A model generated the notes under the pieces. It searched no databases. It saw nothing but the letters and a program-made list of their open reading frames with translations, and was not told where the DNA came from. 64,000 bases of DNA from Palsa-504 sp963834685. GTDB lineage: Bacteria; Actinomycetota; Actinomycetes; Streptosporangiales; Streptosporangiaceae. The stretch spans positions 42,790 through 106,789 of the forward strand of contig CAWICW010000001.1 in NCBI GenBank assembly GCA_963834685.1. The letters run 5' to 3'. The position numbers and the translations under genes were made by a program. Shown piece by piece: positions 18,290-27,111 of the stretch. How positions within the stretch are numbered: position 1 is the stretch's first letter; every line of letters starts with the position of its first letter.

Positions 18290-18661
18290 ATGCCGGCGAA
18301 CCGGATGAACCGCGACCAGTTCTACGCCGCGATGGCGCCGAATGACCACGCGCGCCTCCGCAAGATCTTGTGGACTCTCTACTGGCGAGGGAACGCCCAG
18401 CTTCGCGAGCGCATCGAGGACGAGCTGCGCTCGCCGGAACAGCCGAAAGTGAAGCCGAAGAAGGAACTGCCGGACCCGGACACCGTGCTGGGCGAGGTGA
18501 CGACGTTCGTCAAGCTGGCGAAGGACGGTGCCTACATGGCCGGGGACCGCCGGGTGCACCACACCGAGCGGTCCAAGTGGCGGCTCACGTTCCGTCGGCT
18601 GGTGGGCGACGCGCTGGCGGCGCTCCAGGCCGACGATGCCGGGCCAGCGCAGCCCCTGTGA
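18290..18661 (+). CDS. Hypothetical protein, probably truncated
   Basis: 123 residues beginning MPANRMNRDQFYAAMAP, followed by RLRKILWTLYWRGNAQLRERIE and, later, DGAYMAGDRRVHHTERSKWR. Charged, soluble, helix-rich. I recall longer actinobacterial relatives that continue well past the point where this one stops, so it may be a C-terminal truncation; this is from memory. No function known. Confidence 0.55.
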   Translation: MPANRMNRDQFYAAMAPNDHARLRKILWTLYWRGNAQLRERIEDELRSPEQPKVKPKKELPDPDTVLGEVTTFVKLAKDGAYMAGDRRVHHTERSKWRLTFRRLVGDALAALQADDAGPAQPL

Positions 18662-18994
18662 TGAAACCATCCAGCGACATGGTGATGTCGGCGACGAGAT
18701 TGCCCATGGCCTCCTCCTGTCCTGCGCCGGGCTGTTCCACATGGGGGACTGCGGCAACGGCCGGAACTCATCGCTGGACCGGGGTGCATGCCCGACCGGG
18801 TGGACTCAGCGGACTTGCAGCACCCAGAACGCCCGGATCTGTTACCGCCGACGACCAGTTGTACTCACGCCGCCGGCGCCGAACGAACGCCTCTTTGCGC
18901 GGGCGCGCGAAGACTCAGGTTGCTCTCCGTTGGGCTTGACCCGCTTTGACGGACATCCATCATCAGGGGTTTGTCCCCGGAAGGATGTCCGATC

Positions 18995-19309
18995 ATGGAA
19001 AGCATGGGGAAGAAGCCCCGGCGGCACCGTCGTGCGTTTACGCCTGAGTTCAAGGCCGAGATCGTCGAGTTGTGCCAGCGCGGGGACCGGTCGGTGGCTC
19101 AGGTCGCGAGGGACTTCGACCTGACCGAGACCGCGGTACGGGAGTGGGTCAAGCAGGCCGAACGGGACGCCAGGACCCGGCAGGACGGCGGCCTGACCAG
19201 CACGGAGCGGCGGGAACTGGCCGAGCTGCGGGCCGAGAACCGCAGGCTGCGCGAGGACGTGGAGATCCTCAAGCGGGCCACGGCTTTCTTCGCGAAGGAG
19301 ACCCGGTGA
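18995..19309 (+). CDS. IS3-family transposase OrfA
   Basis: 104 residues. N-terminal helix-turn-helix RAFTPEFKAEIVELCQRGD and VAQVARDFDLTETAVREWV, then a leucine-zipper-like coiled coil with ELAELRAENRRLREDVEILK, ending ATAFFAKE, the classic OrfA layout for binding the IS ends. GGAAGGA lies upstream of the ATG. Its stop overlaps the GTG of OrfB (GTGA). Intact itself, but inactive without OrfB. Confidence 0.9.
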   Translation: MESMGKKPRRHRRAFTPEFKAEIVELCQRGDRSVAQVARDFDLTETAVREWVKQAERDARTRQDGGLTSTERRELAELRAENRRLREDVEILKRATAFFAKETR

Positions 19310-19888
19310 ACGTGTACCCGTTCACCGGGGCGGAGAAAGCGCAGCGGCGCAACGTCAAGCGGGCGTGTGAGCTGCTGAAGGTCTCCCGTGCCGCCTGCTA
19401 CGCCGCCCGCGGCGGGCAGCCCTCGGACCGCGACCGTGAGGACGCCAGGCTGACCGTGCGGATCACGGCCGAGCACAAGCGGTCCAAGGGCCGGTACGGC
19501 GCGCCGCGGATCTGTGCCGAGCTGCGCCGCCAGGGCCGCCGCCACTCCCGTAAGCGGGTCGCCCGGCTGATGCGCCAGCACGGCTTGCGCGGGCGGGCGC
19601 CGAAGCGTGGAAGAAGACCACCATCCCCGACCCGGCCGCCGCCGCGCGGGCGGATGCAATCCGCCGCGATTTCACCCCCGACGCCGCCAGGATCAACCAG
19701 CGGTGGTGCGGCGACATCACCTACATCGCCACCTGGGAAGGCTGGCTCTACCTATCGTGATCGACATCGCCTCCCGCCGGATCGTCGGGTTCGCTCTCGC
19801 TGATCACCTGCGCACCGAGCTCGTGGCGGACGCGCTGGGCAACGCGGTCGCCGCACGGGACCCGGAGCCGGGGGTGATCTTCCATCCT

Positions 19889-19975
19889 GATTAGGCCGAG
19901 GTTGGCGTTAAGCCGGGGAACCTGAGAATGGCCTGGTCAGGCCGTGCGTGCTGACGGATTCCGCGGCTTAACGTT
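19889..19975 (+). repeat. RIT left terminal inverted repeat (87 bp)
   Basis: Exact reverse complement of 23222-23308 over 87 bases, checked base by base. Contains two inverted copies of GTTAAGCCG, at 19907-19915 and (as complement) 19964-19972, which look like recombinase binding sites. Confidence 0.95.
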
Positions 19976-20023
19976 GGGAGTTACCGTCCGTCGTATCCCC
20001 TGCGTCTGTGGAAGGAGACGGCG

Positions 20024-21229
20024 ATGGATATGACGGTGACGGGGATCGGCTCGGTGGTTGTCGCGGAGCTACGAGCGGCTGGTTACCAGGAGTCGACGAT
20101 CGGCCAGTATGCGAGGACGATCAAGGTGCTTGCCCGGTTCGCGGCCGGGCGGGGCAGCGATTACAGCCCGGAGCTGGGGGCTGAGTTCGCGTCGATGACG
20201 GTCAGCCCGCGGACTGGCCGGTTCAGCGCGCAGCGGCGGATGGATTACGGTCGGCTCACCCGCGTGTTCGACTCCTACGTTCGCACAGGGCGGGTGGATC
20301 TGTCGGTCTGCGGCCGCGGCGGCGGCGGGCCGCGGCCGGCGAAGGCCGCACTGGCGGCGCTGGATGCGGCGTGGGACGCGGAGATGGCCGGCCGGGGCCT
20401 GGCGGTGGCCACGCGCGAGGCTTACGGGCGGGTGGCCCGCGGCTACCTGGTGTTCTTGGAGCAGCACGGGATCAGCGACCTGGCGGATGCTGATGGCGGC
20501 AGCGTGCTGGCGTTCCTGGAGTCGCTGCTGGACCGGTGGGCGACGTCGTCGTTGTTCTGGGTGGTGTCGAACTTCCGCCCGTTCCTGAAGTTCACCGGCC
20601 GCGCCAACCTGGTCGCCGCGGTGAACCTGGCCGGGGTCCGGCGGTCCCGCCCGATCATCGAGGTGCTGGGCGATGCTGACCAGGAACTGGTGATCCGGGC
20701 GTGCGCGTCAGGGACGGTGAGCGCGCGGGACGCGGCGATCACGCTGCTCGCGGTGACGACCGGGCTGCGGGCCTGCGACATCATCGCGCTGCGGCTGGCT
20801 GATGTGGACTGGCGCGGCAGCACGATCGGCATCGTCCAGCGGAAGACCGGTAACCCGCTGACGCTGCCGCTGCCTGCGCTGGTGATGGGCAAGCTCGCCG
20901 GTTACGTGCTCGGCGAGCGGCCGGCCACCGCTGATGAGCACGTGTTCGTCCGCGTCGTGGCGCCGCACGTCCGGCTGGCCGATCACGCTTCGGTGCACCA
21001 GGTGATATCGGCGACGTTCGCGGCGGCGGGCGTGGCCGATGCGAAAGCCGGGACCCGGTTCCTGCGGCACAGCGCCGCGACCCGGCTGCTGCGCGCGGCG
21101 GTGCCGCTGCCGACGATCTCGGCCGTCCTCGGCCACGCCGCCGAGGACTCGACCAGTGTGTATATGAGCGCTGACCGGGAGCGTCTGCTGCAGTGCGTGC
21201 TGCCCGTTCCTGCCGGGGCGCGGCGATGA
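20024..21229 (+). CDS. Tyrosine recombinase, first of RIT trio (RitA-like)
   Basis: 401 residues, with an N-terminal SAM-like DNA-binding region (to about 200) and a C-terminal catalytic domain. Active-site residues visible: Arg in TTGLRACDIIALRL, His-Arg region FLRHSAATRLL, LGHAAEDSTSVYM with the second His and the nucleophile Tyr. GGAAGGAGAC precedes the ATG, just inside the left repeat. The stop overlaps the next start (ATGA). Acts with its two neighbours on the element ends. Confidence 0.9.
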   Translation: MDMTVTGIGSVVVAELRAAGYQESTIGQYARTIKVLARFAAGRGSDYSPELGAEFASMTVSPRTGRFSAQRRMDYGRLTRVFDSYVRTGRVDLSVCGRGGGGPRPAKAALAALDAAWDAEMAGRGLAVATREAYGRVARGYLVFLEQHGISDLADADGGSVLAFLESLLDRWATSSLFWVVSNFRPFLKFTGRANLVAAVNLAGVRRSRPIIEVLGDADQELVIRACASGTVSARDAAITLLAVTTGLRACDIIALRLADVDWRGSTIGIVQRKTGNPLTLPLPALVMGKLAGYVLGERPATADEHVFVRVVAPHVRLADHASVHQVISATFAAAGVADAKAGTRFLRHSAATRLLRAAVPLPTISAVLGHAAEDSTSVYMSADRERLLQCVLPVPAGARR

Positions 21230-22179
21230 GCGGCACGCGGTTCACCAGCGCGTTCGCCGCTGACCTGGAGGGCTACCTGGCATTCAAGCAGAACATGGGC
21301 TGCTACGGCGCCTCGCGGATCTGGTACCTGCGGCAGTTCGACGCGTGGTGCGCCAGGCACGGACGGACCGTCTTCGATCAGGACACCGTTGAGGGATGGG
21401 TCCGCGCCCGGCTGGAAACATCGGGCCGGTACCGGTCGTGGATGTCGTACATCCGTGACTTCGGCCGGTGGCTGCAGGCCACCGGCCATGGCGACGCCTG
21501 CGTGCTGTCGGACCGGTGGAAAGCCCCGTTCCTTCCGCCGCGGCCCTACCTGCTGAGCCGCCAGGAGATCGACGGGTTCTTCACTGCGGCGGCCAGGCTG
21601 CAGACCAGCTCGCCGTGGCGGTGGCAGGCGGCGGCGTTCTTCACGCTGATGCACTCGTGCGGCCTGCGGACCGGCGAAACCCGCGCCCTGCAGACCGCGC
21701 ACGTGGACCTGGACTACGAGAACATCGATATCGTCTGGTCCAAGGGAAACCGCAGCCGCAGGCTGCCGGTCACGGCCCAGGTCGCGCGGGTCCTCGACGC
21801 GTGCGACCAGCAATCCCGCGCACGGTTCCCCGGCCGGGCGAACTTCTTCGTCTCTGCCGCCGGCAACCAGGTCACCGGGGCCACGGTCGCTCAGGTATTT
21901 GCCCGGATCTGGGACGAGGCCGGGCTGCCCCGACCGCTGGCTGGCCGGCAGCCAGTGCCCTACGATTTCCGGCATCACTTCGCCTACGCGTGCATCGAGC
22001 GGTGGCGGATCCAGGGCAAAGACATGCATGCGATGCTGCCCTACCTGTCGCGTTACATGGGCCACGCGTCCTTCGACAGCACCTACTACTACATTCACAC
22101 CTCGCCCGACTTCTTGGACGCCTACGACCACATCACCCAGGCGAGCCAGGAACTGCTGCCCGAGGCCGGGTTCGGATGA
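21226..22179 (+). CDS. Tyrosine recombinase, second of RIT trio (RitB-like)
   Basis: 317 residues. Core-binding part with FAADLEGYLAFKQNMGCYGASR, catalytic domain with MHSCGLRTGETRALQ (Arg), WSKGNRSRRLPV (Lys), YDFRHHFAYACIERW (His/Arg) and YMGHASFDSTYYYIH (His and Tyr). Its start overlaps the stop of the first recombinase and its stop overlaps the start of the third, both as ATGA, implying coupled translation in fixed proportion. Confidence 0.9.
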   Translation: MSGTRFTSAFAADLEGYLAFKQNMGCYGASRIWYLRQFDAWCARHGRTVFDQDTVEGWVRARLETSGRYRSWMSYIRDFGRWLQATGHGDACVLSDRWKAPFLPPRPYLLSRQEIDGFFTAAARLQTSSPWRWQAAAFFTLMHSCGLRTGETRALQTAHVDLDYENIDIVWSKGNRSRRLPVTAQVARVLDACDQQSRARFPGRANFFVSAAGNQVTGATVAQVFARIWDEAGLPRPLAGRQPVPYDFRHHFAYACIERWRIQGKDMHAMLPYLSRYMGHASFDSTYYYIHTSPDFLDAYDHITQASQELLPEAGFG

Positions 22180-23216
22180 GGCGCGACCCGGCAACCGGTG
22201 ACCCGGACTTTTTCAGCTTCGCCCGGGACTACCTGCACGTCTACATGCCCCGTGTCCGGGCACTGTCGCCCAGGACGATCGAGGCCTACCGGATCAGCCT
22301 GGAATGCTTCCTGGGCTACCTCGCCGAAACCGGGCACACCGGACGCGAGCACGTCTCCTTCGACCACTTCGACCGCCAGCACCTCAAAGCATGGCTAGCC
22401 TGGATGACCGATCATCAGGGCTACGCGCCGAAGACCATCACGCTGCGGCTCAGCGCCGTGAAGGCGTTCCTGGCCTACGCGGCCCAGGAGGACATCACCC
22501 TCATCGCGCTCAGCCAGGCAGCCAGGGCGCTCAAGGCCCCGGCCCAGCCTCGCAAGCCCGTCGCCTACCTCACCCCGCCCCAGATACGGGCGATCCTGGC
22601 CGCGCACACCGGCACGACCGCCAAGTCCCGCCGCAACCGGATGCTGGTCATCTTGCTCTACGACACCGCGGCGCGCGTGTCGGAGATCACCGGACTGACC
22701 CTGCAGGACCTGCGCCTGGCCGAGCCCGGGCACGTGACCCTCACCGGCAAGGGGAACAAGACCCGCGTGGTGCCGCTGACCGGCAAGACGATCAGCCACC
22801 TGCGCGTCTATCTCGCCGAGTTCCACCCCGGCGCCGCGCGCCTGCCCGCGACACGGCCGCTGTTCTACAGCCTCCACCACGGGCAGCCCGCCCCGCTGTC
22901 AGCAGACACGGTCTCCGCCGTGCTCAGCCAGGCCGCACAAGCTGCACGCCAGGAGTGCCCGTCCATTCCCGGCAGCGTCCACTGCCACCTGCTGCGCAAG
23001 ACCAAGGCCATGGACCTCTACCAGCAAGGCATCCCGCTCCCGGTCATCATGCGGCTGCTCGGTCACGAGAACGCATCGACAACCTCAGCTTTCTACGCTT
23101 TCGCCACCCTGGACATGATGCGGCAGGCCATCAGCAAAGCCACCCCGGCGATCAGCACCCCGGTCACCGATCCGCTCACCGAAGACCAGCTACAGGCCCT
23201 CTACAGTCTCCGATAA
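22176..23216 (+). CDS. Tyrosine recombinase, third of RIT trio (RitC-like)
   Basis: 346 residues, closest of the three to XerC/D-type integrases. N-terminal domain with YMPRVRALSPRTIEAYRIS, catalytic domain with DTAARVSEITGLTL (Arg), TGKGNKTRVVPL (Lys), HCHLLRKTKAMDLY (His/Arg) and LLGHENASTTSAFYAF (His and Tyr). It ends five bases before the right inverted repeat. Intact. Confidence 0.92.
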   Translation: MRRDPATGDPDFFSFARDYLHVYMPRVRALSPRTIEAYRISLECFLGYLAETGHTGREHVSFDHFDRQHLKAWLAWMTDHQGYAPKTITLRLSAVKAFLAYAAQEDITLIALSQAARALKAPAQPRKPVAYLTPPQIRAILAAHTGTTAKSRRNRMLVILLYDTAARVSEITGLTLQDLRLAEPGHVTLTGKGNKTRVVPLTGKTISHLRVYLAEFHPGAARLPATRPLFYSLHHGQPAPLSADTVSAVLSQAAQAARQECPSIPGSVHCHLLRKTKAMDLYQQGIPLPVIMRLLGHENASTTSAFYAFATLDMMRQAISKATPAISTPVTDPLTEDQLQALYSLR

Positions 23217-23221
23217 CCAAG

Positions 23222-23308
23222 AACGTTAAGCCGCGGAATCCGTCAGCACGCACGGCCTGACCAGGCCATTCTCAGGTTCCCCGGCTTAACGCCAACCTCG
23301 GCCTAATC
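23222..23308 (-). repeat. RIT right terminal inverted repeat (87 bp)
   Basis: Perfect inverted copy of 19889-19975. GTTAAGCCG lies at 23225-23233 and its complement at 23282-23290. Confidence 0.95.
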
Positions 23309-23339
23309 GGTGTTAAGCCGAATTCGGCTTAACACCGAT
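23306..23339. repeat. 34-bp perfect palindrome at RIT right junction
   Basis: Starts ATCGGTGTTAAGCCGAA and is its own exact reverse complement. It overlaps the right repeat by three bases and ends at the GAT where IS3 OrfB resumes. It holds a third inverted pair of GTTAAGCCG, here with only four bases between (23312-23320 and 23325-23333). There is no counterpart at the left junction. Confidence 0.93.
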
Positions 23340-23671
23340 CGCGGCTGCCAGTACACCTCCGCCGCATACGCGGCCCTGGCCGGGGACTGCCAGGTCACCC
23401 TGTCCGTCGGCCGCAAGGGCCAGTGCTGGGACAACGCCGTCGCGGAGAGCTTCTTCGCCTCGCTGAAAGGCGAGCTGATCGATGACCAGGCCTGGCCGAC
23501 CCGGGCTGGGGCCTGCCGGGCGGTCGTGGAGTACATCGCCTGGTACAACGGCACCCGGCTGCACAGCACCCTCGGCTACCGCAGCCCCGCCGACTTCGAA
23601 AACGACAACCACGCAAAGATCAGGAATGTAGCCTGACCGAGTTATCAGCCCTGTCCGTCAAAGCGGGGCAA

Positions 23672-24199
23672 CCCACCGTAACAGGTTTCCCCGTCAGCCT
23701 GCGTCCTCCAGCTAGCAGAGTCTGTCAACGGGCTGAGCGCGTGGGCACGGCTGAAGTCTCGCGCCGCACCCATAGCGCTCGACCCTGTCCGCGGCAATTG
23801 AGTGCCTTCACCCAAGCGCGGTGACGCATAAATATACGGTCCTGCCGCCTGTCGGCCAGATCCTAAATCGAGACTCCCATACAGCCAACGACGCGAAGAG
23901 CTCTTGATAACCGCGCAAAGAGCCGCCGCTATGCGCGCCCGTCCCGGTTGACTGCCTCGGCTCGAAGGTGTACCCGAATGGACGTTCTGCACGCCCATGT
24001 GCCGGCAGGATTCACCGATCTGCCTTTCTGAGGCAAGACCCGCGCGAGCGGCCGGGGTCGGCCCCACGTCGGTGGTCGGATCGGCCGGTTGGAAGGTGGT
24101 ACGCATGGCTTGGGCACGGCTGATTTGCAGTCTTCACGTAGCGGAGTTGTGCCGCGTCGGCGACTGGCGGGGGGCGCTCCCCGGGGCGAGTATGGAGGC
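23672..24199. other. Intergenic region
   Basis: About 530 bases between the IS3 right end and the deacetylase. Open frames are unconvincing. The promoter of the deacetylase should be here. Confidence 0.4.
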
Positions 24200-25057
24200 A
24201 TGAGGACCCGGCCACCGGCAGGGCATCTGGTTGCGGTGGCTGCTGTGTGCGCGTTTGTGCAGCTGGCGGCCGCCTGCGGCGCCCCGGCAGGCCCATCGGC
24301 TCACCCGGCACCGGCCGTGAGCCATCGGCAGGCAGGGCCGCCGCCGGGCACCTCTGCGGTACGGTCGTCGGCCTCACCACCGGGCGGGCCGCATCCGGCA
24401 GGGCCAAGCTCAACACCGCGGGCAGACTGGACGGTGCCGGGATCGGTGATCCGCAACCTTGACACCGCGCCCGGAACGCCCTACCACCGGGGCCAGAAGG
24501 TGGTCGCGCTCACCTTCGACGACGGGCCGTCTCCGGTCTACACCCCCCAGATCCTGCGGATCCTGACCGCCGCGAAGGTACCGGCCAGCTTCGAGATCAT
24601 CGGCCTGGACGGCGCCGCCAACCTGGGCATCTTGCGGGTGGAGAACGCGGCGGGCATGGCGCTGGTGAACCACACCTGGACCCATGTCGACCTGGCGCTG
24701 CTGCCCGCCTGGCTATGGCCGGCCGAGGTCGACCGCACCAGCAGCCTGCTGCGCGGCGTCACCGGCCACCCGGTCCGGTGCCTGCGGCCGCCGTACGGCC
24801 TGAGCGACCGGGCGGTGGACGCCCAGCTACGCGTGCGCGGCCTGGCCGAACTGGACTGGGACGTCGACCCGTCGGATTATCTGAGGCCGGGCGCCGCGGT
24901 GATCGCCCGGCGGGTGCTCGCGGCGCTGCACCCCGGCGCCATCGTGATCATGCACGACGGAGGCGGCAACCGCTCGCAAACCGTCGCCGCCCTGCCCGCC
25001 ATCCTCCGCGGCATCCGCGCGGCCGGATACCAGATCGTGCCGGCCTGCCCCGGCTGA
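24200..25057 (+). CDS. Polysaccharide deacetylase lipoprotein (NodB domain)
   Basis: 285 residues. A lipoprotein signal with lipobox LAAAC puts the mature N-terminus at Cys26, so it is anchored outside the membrane after a Pro/Gly/Ser-rich linker. The NodB domain is complete: metal/catalytic FDDG at 106-109, NHTWTH, RPPYG, DWDVDPSDY and IVIMHDGG. Such enzymes remove N-acetyl groups from peptidoglycan or chitin-like sugars. The L,D-transpeptidase downstream supports a cell-wall role. Confidence 0.9.
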   Translation: MRTRPPAGHLVAVAAVCAFVQLAAACGAPAGPSAHPAPAVSHRQAGPPPGTSAVRSSASPPGGPHPAGPSSTPRADWTVPGSVIRNLDTAPGTPYHRGQKVVALTFDDGPSPVYTPQILRILTAAKVPASFEIIGLDGAANLGILRVENAAGMALVNHTWTHVDLALLPAWLWPAEVDRTSSLLRGVTGHPVRCLRPPYGLSDRAVDAQLRVRGLAELDWDVDPSDYLRPGAAVIARRVLAALHPGAIVIMHDGGGNRSQTVAALPAILRGIRAAGYQIVPACPG

Positions 25058-25322
25058 CTGAACCCGGCGCACAAGCGGGGACCGCTCCGGCCGCCACCAG
25101 GTCCACTCCGAGGCCGGCAGGTACCTAAGTGACCTCGCCTTCGGCGGCCCCCTGGACGTGGCCAGCTTCCTGCTCATCTCCACCCGGGCGGCACACCAGC
25201 CCAGCTGGTGGCCGGTCAGGACAGCACGTGACGTTGGTCCGCGGATACCTGCCCTGAGACTCTATGCCGTCAGCTTTCCTGCCAGGTAAAGCGGATCTGA
25301 AGGGTAAGGGGGTGTGAGGCCC

Positions 25323-26099
25323 ATGACCAGGTTCTTGCACATCAACATCGCCGTCGCTGGCAGCATCGCGGTGGCCTGCATCGCGCTGGCGGGCGCGGCG
25401 CCCGGGATCGCATCAACGGCCGGACAGGCGTCGCAAACGGCAACCGTCCAGGTGGCGGCGGCCCGCGTGAGTTCGCCGACGTATGTGCCGGCCAAGCGCA
25501 CGCTTAAGTACGGCATGCACGGCAACGACGTCAAGGCACTCCAGCAGCGGCTGGCGCAGCTCGCGTACTACCCGGGCCCGGCGGACGGCCAGTTCGGCCC
25601 GGACACACTGGAAGCGGTCTGGGCATTCCAGGCGGTGCAAGGGCTCAGCACCGACGGCATCGTCGGCCCGCTCACACAGCACGCGCTGGTGAGCCCCCGC
25701 GCTCCGCAACCGCGCGATCCGCGCGGCGGCGCGCTACGGGTGGAGGTCAACCTGCACCTGCGAGTGCTCCTGCTGTACCGGGACAATAAGCTGGCACTGG
25801 TCAGCCACGTCTCCACCGGCGGCGGATACTACTACTGCAGCGGCGGTTCCTGCGCATACGCGATCACCCCGACCGGCCATTTCACCACCACCGTCTTCAT
25901 GCCCGGCTGGGTCACCGTGCCGCTGGGCCAGATGTACAACCCGGTGTTCTTCATCGACACCGCCTACGCCATCCACGGCGACACCTACGTGCCGCTGCAG
26001 CCCGTCTCGCACGGCTGCGTGCGGATCCCGATGGACATCGCCGCCTTCTTCCACACCCTGGTCAAGACGCCTGGCACCCCGGTGTACATCTATAACTAG
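25323..26099 (+). CDS. L,D-transpeptidase with peptidoglycan-binding domain
   Basis: 258 residues: signal peptide (to about 30), a PGB_1 domain with LKYGMHGNDVKALQQRL and GQFGPDTLEAVWAFQ (about 61-122), and a YkuD catalytic domain (about 138-258). The catalytic motif is complete: His219 in AIHGD and SHGCVRIP with Cys232 and Arg234. It forms 3-3 cross-links in peptidoglycan outside the membrane. The ATG at 25323 lies 10 bases after AAGGGGG; a GTG three codons earlier is too close to it. Confidence 0.93.
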   Translation: MTRFLHINIAVAGSIAVACIALAGAAPGIASTAGQASQTATVQVAAARVSSPTYVPAKRTLKYGMHGNDVKALQQRLAQLAYYPGPADGQFGPDTLEAVWAFQAVQGLSTDGIVGPLTQHALVSPRAPQPRDPRGGALRVEVNLHLRVLLLYRDNKLALVSHVSTGGGYYYCSGGSCAYAITPTGHFTTTVFMPGWVTVPLGQMYNPVFFIDTAYAIHGDTYVPLQPVSHGCVRIPMDIAAFFHTLVKTPGTPVYIYN

Positions 26100-26117
26100 G
26101 ACCAGGCCAACTGGGCA

Positions 26118-26152
26118 GCCGTGGCGGCGGCGTGACCGGCCGCCGCCACGGC
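26118..26152 (+). terminator. Hairpin terminator after L,D-transpeptidase
   Basis: Thirteen-base arms GCCGTGGCGGCGG and complement around a 9-base loop, 18 bases after the stop. No T tract, as is common in high-GC actinobacteria. It also faces the convergent PPOX gene. The remaining roughly 265 bases to 26417 hold no gene. Confidence 0.7.
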
Positions 26153-26417
26153 CCCGGGGCGCGAGCGGATGCGCGCGCGTTCCGCCCCGGCGAAGCCCAT
26201 AACTGAAGCATCTGGACACAAGCACCACCACTGACCGGTCAGTCAGCCAACGCGCGTATTCGGCGATCTGATTTCCTACCGAAACAGTGGAAAAGGCTGC
26301 ACACGAGCGCTGATAGGGTCGAGCGAACCGTGAGAAAGTATGCATGGCTGTGCATAAAACGCGCGCATGGTTAACGCTCGCTCATCGGCATGAGGGCGGC
26401 CCAGCCGATTGGCAGCG

Positions 26418-26942
26418 TCAGAACCGGAAGCGTGTCAGGCCACCCGGCTCCGCTCCCAAGGTCACGATCGCCGAACGTGGCTCAATGCGGTATACGTTCC
26501 ACGGCGGTGGTCCCTGCGACGGGGCGTTGAACGGGGCAGTGATGCCTGGCCCGCTCTCGTCGGTTTCGGCCGGCCAGCCCTGGTCCGCCCACGCCTTTGC
26601 AATACGCGCCAAGGCGCGCGGCTCGGTCACTCGCGCAGCATCACCCTCGAATACGACGTCCGCGTCGCGGATCGAGACCGCGATCGAACACCGCGGATCG
26701 CGCGTGACATTGCGACCCTTGCGGGTGCCTGCGCCCGTCTGGAACCAGAACGTGCCGTCTAGCCACAGGGCACCCACCGCGGTCACATGCGGGCTGCCGT
26801 CCTCGTTCACGGTGGCCAGCCAGGTCGTGCGGGAGTTCCTTGCGTCCGCGGCTGGCGCCGATCCCGCCTCGAGCTTTTCAACGATCGCGGACCAGTCCAC
26901 CGAAGGCAGCCCGTCCGCCCTGCCCAGATTGATGACCTCCAT
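26418..26942 (-). CDS. PPOX-family FMN/F420-binding protein
   Basis: 174-residue pyridoxamine-5'-phosphate-oxidase-like split-barrel protein: TTWLATVNEDGSPHVTAVGALWLDG is the classic opening, followed by FWFQTGAGTRKGRNVTRDPR (phosphate-binding region) and WNVYRIEPRSAIV near the end. Binds FMN or F420 and probably catalyses a small oxidoreduction; the substrate is unknown. AAGGGGTG precedes the ATG. Stands alone, convergent with the L,D-transpeptidase. Confidence 0.85.
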   Translation of the reverse strand: MEVINLGRADGLPSVDWSAIVEKLEAGSAPAADARNSRTTWLATVNEDGSPHVTAVGALWLDGTFWFQTGAGTRKGRNVTRDPRCSIAVSIRDADVVFEGDAARVTEPRALARIAKAWADQGWPAETDESGPGITAPFNAPSQGPPPWNVYRIEPRSAIVTLGAEPGGLTRFRF

Positions 26943-27073
26943 GAGGCACCCCTTCCTTGTCAGCGGACATCTTGGCTAACGGTGTCTGGTAGATAAGACG
27001 CACGGCGACCGGAAAGTCATCGTGTAGACGCGGGTCACGAGCCGCCGGAGCGCGCGCACAGCGGCAATGCAGC

Positions 27074-27104
27074 GCGTCTCCCCGGTCTTGGGCCGGGGAG
27101 ACGC
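27074..27104 (-). terminator. Hairpin downstream of integrase
   Basis: Twelve-base perfect arms GCGTCTCCCCGG and complement with a 7-base loop, eight bases past the integrase stop on the minus strand. Confidence 0.7.
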
Positions 27105-27111
27105 GGGCTGG

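Larger units (their letters stand above)
19889..23339 (+). mobile_element. Recombinase-in-trio (RIT) element
   Basis: Three overlapping tyrosine recombinase genes in one direction between 87-bp perfect inverted repeats, with an extra 34-bp palindrome at the right junction. This matches the described RIT elements (three co-oriented, overlapping tyrosine recombinases with terminal repeats). It sits inside the IS3 OrfB; GAT occurs at both junctions (19889-19891 and 23337-23339) and may be the exchange or target triplet. No cargo gene. All three recombinases look intact. Confidence 0.88.
19306..23636 (+). pseudogene. IS3-family transposase OrfB, frameshifted and split
   Basis: DDE integrase gene beginning at the GTG at 19306. 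It reads RACELLKVSRAACYAA and YGAPRICAELRRQGRRHSRK, then loses one base near 19614 and another near 19750. WCGDITYIATWEGWLYL and VIDIASRRIVGFALADHL are recovered in shifted frames. At FHPD (19891) the 3.4-kb RIT element intervenes, and the gene resumes at 23340 with RGCQYTSAAYAALAG, GQCWDNAVAESFFASLKGEL and WYNGTRLHSTLGYRSP. Joining the halves restores HPDRGCQYTS, so the insertion point is exact. Confidence 0.92.
18937..23671 (+). mobile_element. IS3-family element interrupted by a RIT element
   Basis: Terminal inverted repeats TGACCCGCTTTGACGGACA (left, 18937-18955) and its near complement TGTCCGTCAAAGCGGGGCA (right, from 23652) bound a two-gene IS3-type element. Removing the 3.4-kb insertion leaves about 1.3 kb, normal for IS3. 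It is dead: the second gene has two frameshifts and is split. A clear target duplication was not found. Confidence 0.85.

Noticed and set aside
20983..22194. 403-codon minus-strand frame opposite the recombinases
   Set aside because: Antisense shadow of two clear tyrosine recombinases with coupled starts.
25058..25322. Gene fragment between deacetylase and L,D-transpeptidase (reading with RYLSDLAFGGPLDVASFLLIS)
   Set aside because: Looks protein-like for about 20 residues but no family was recognised and no start or continuation found; left unannotated.
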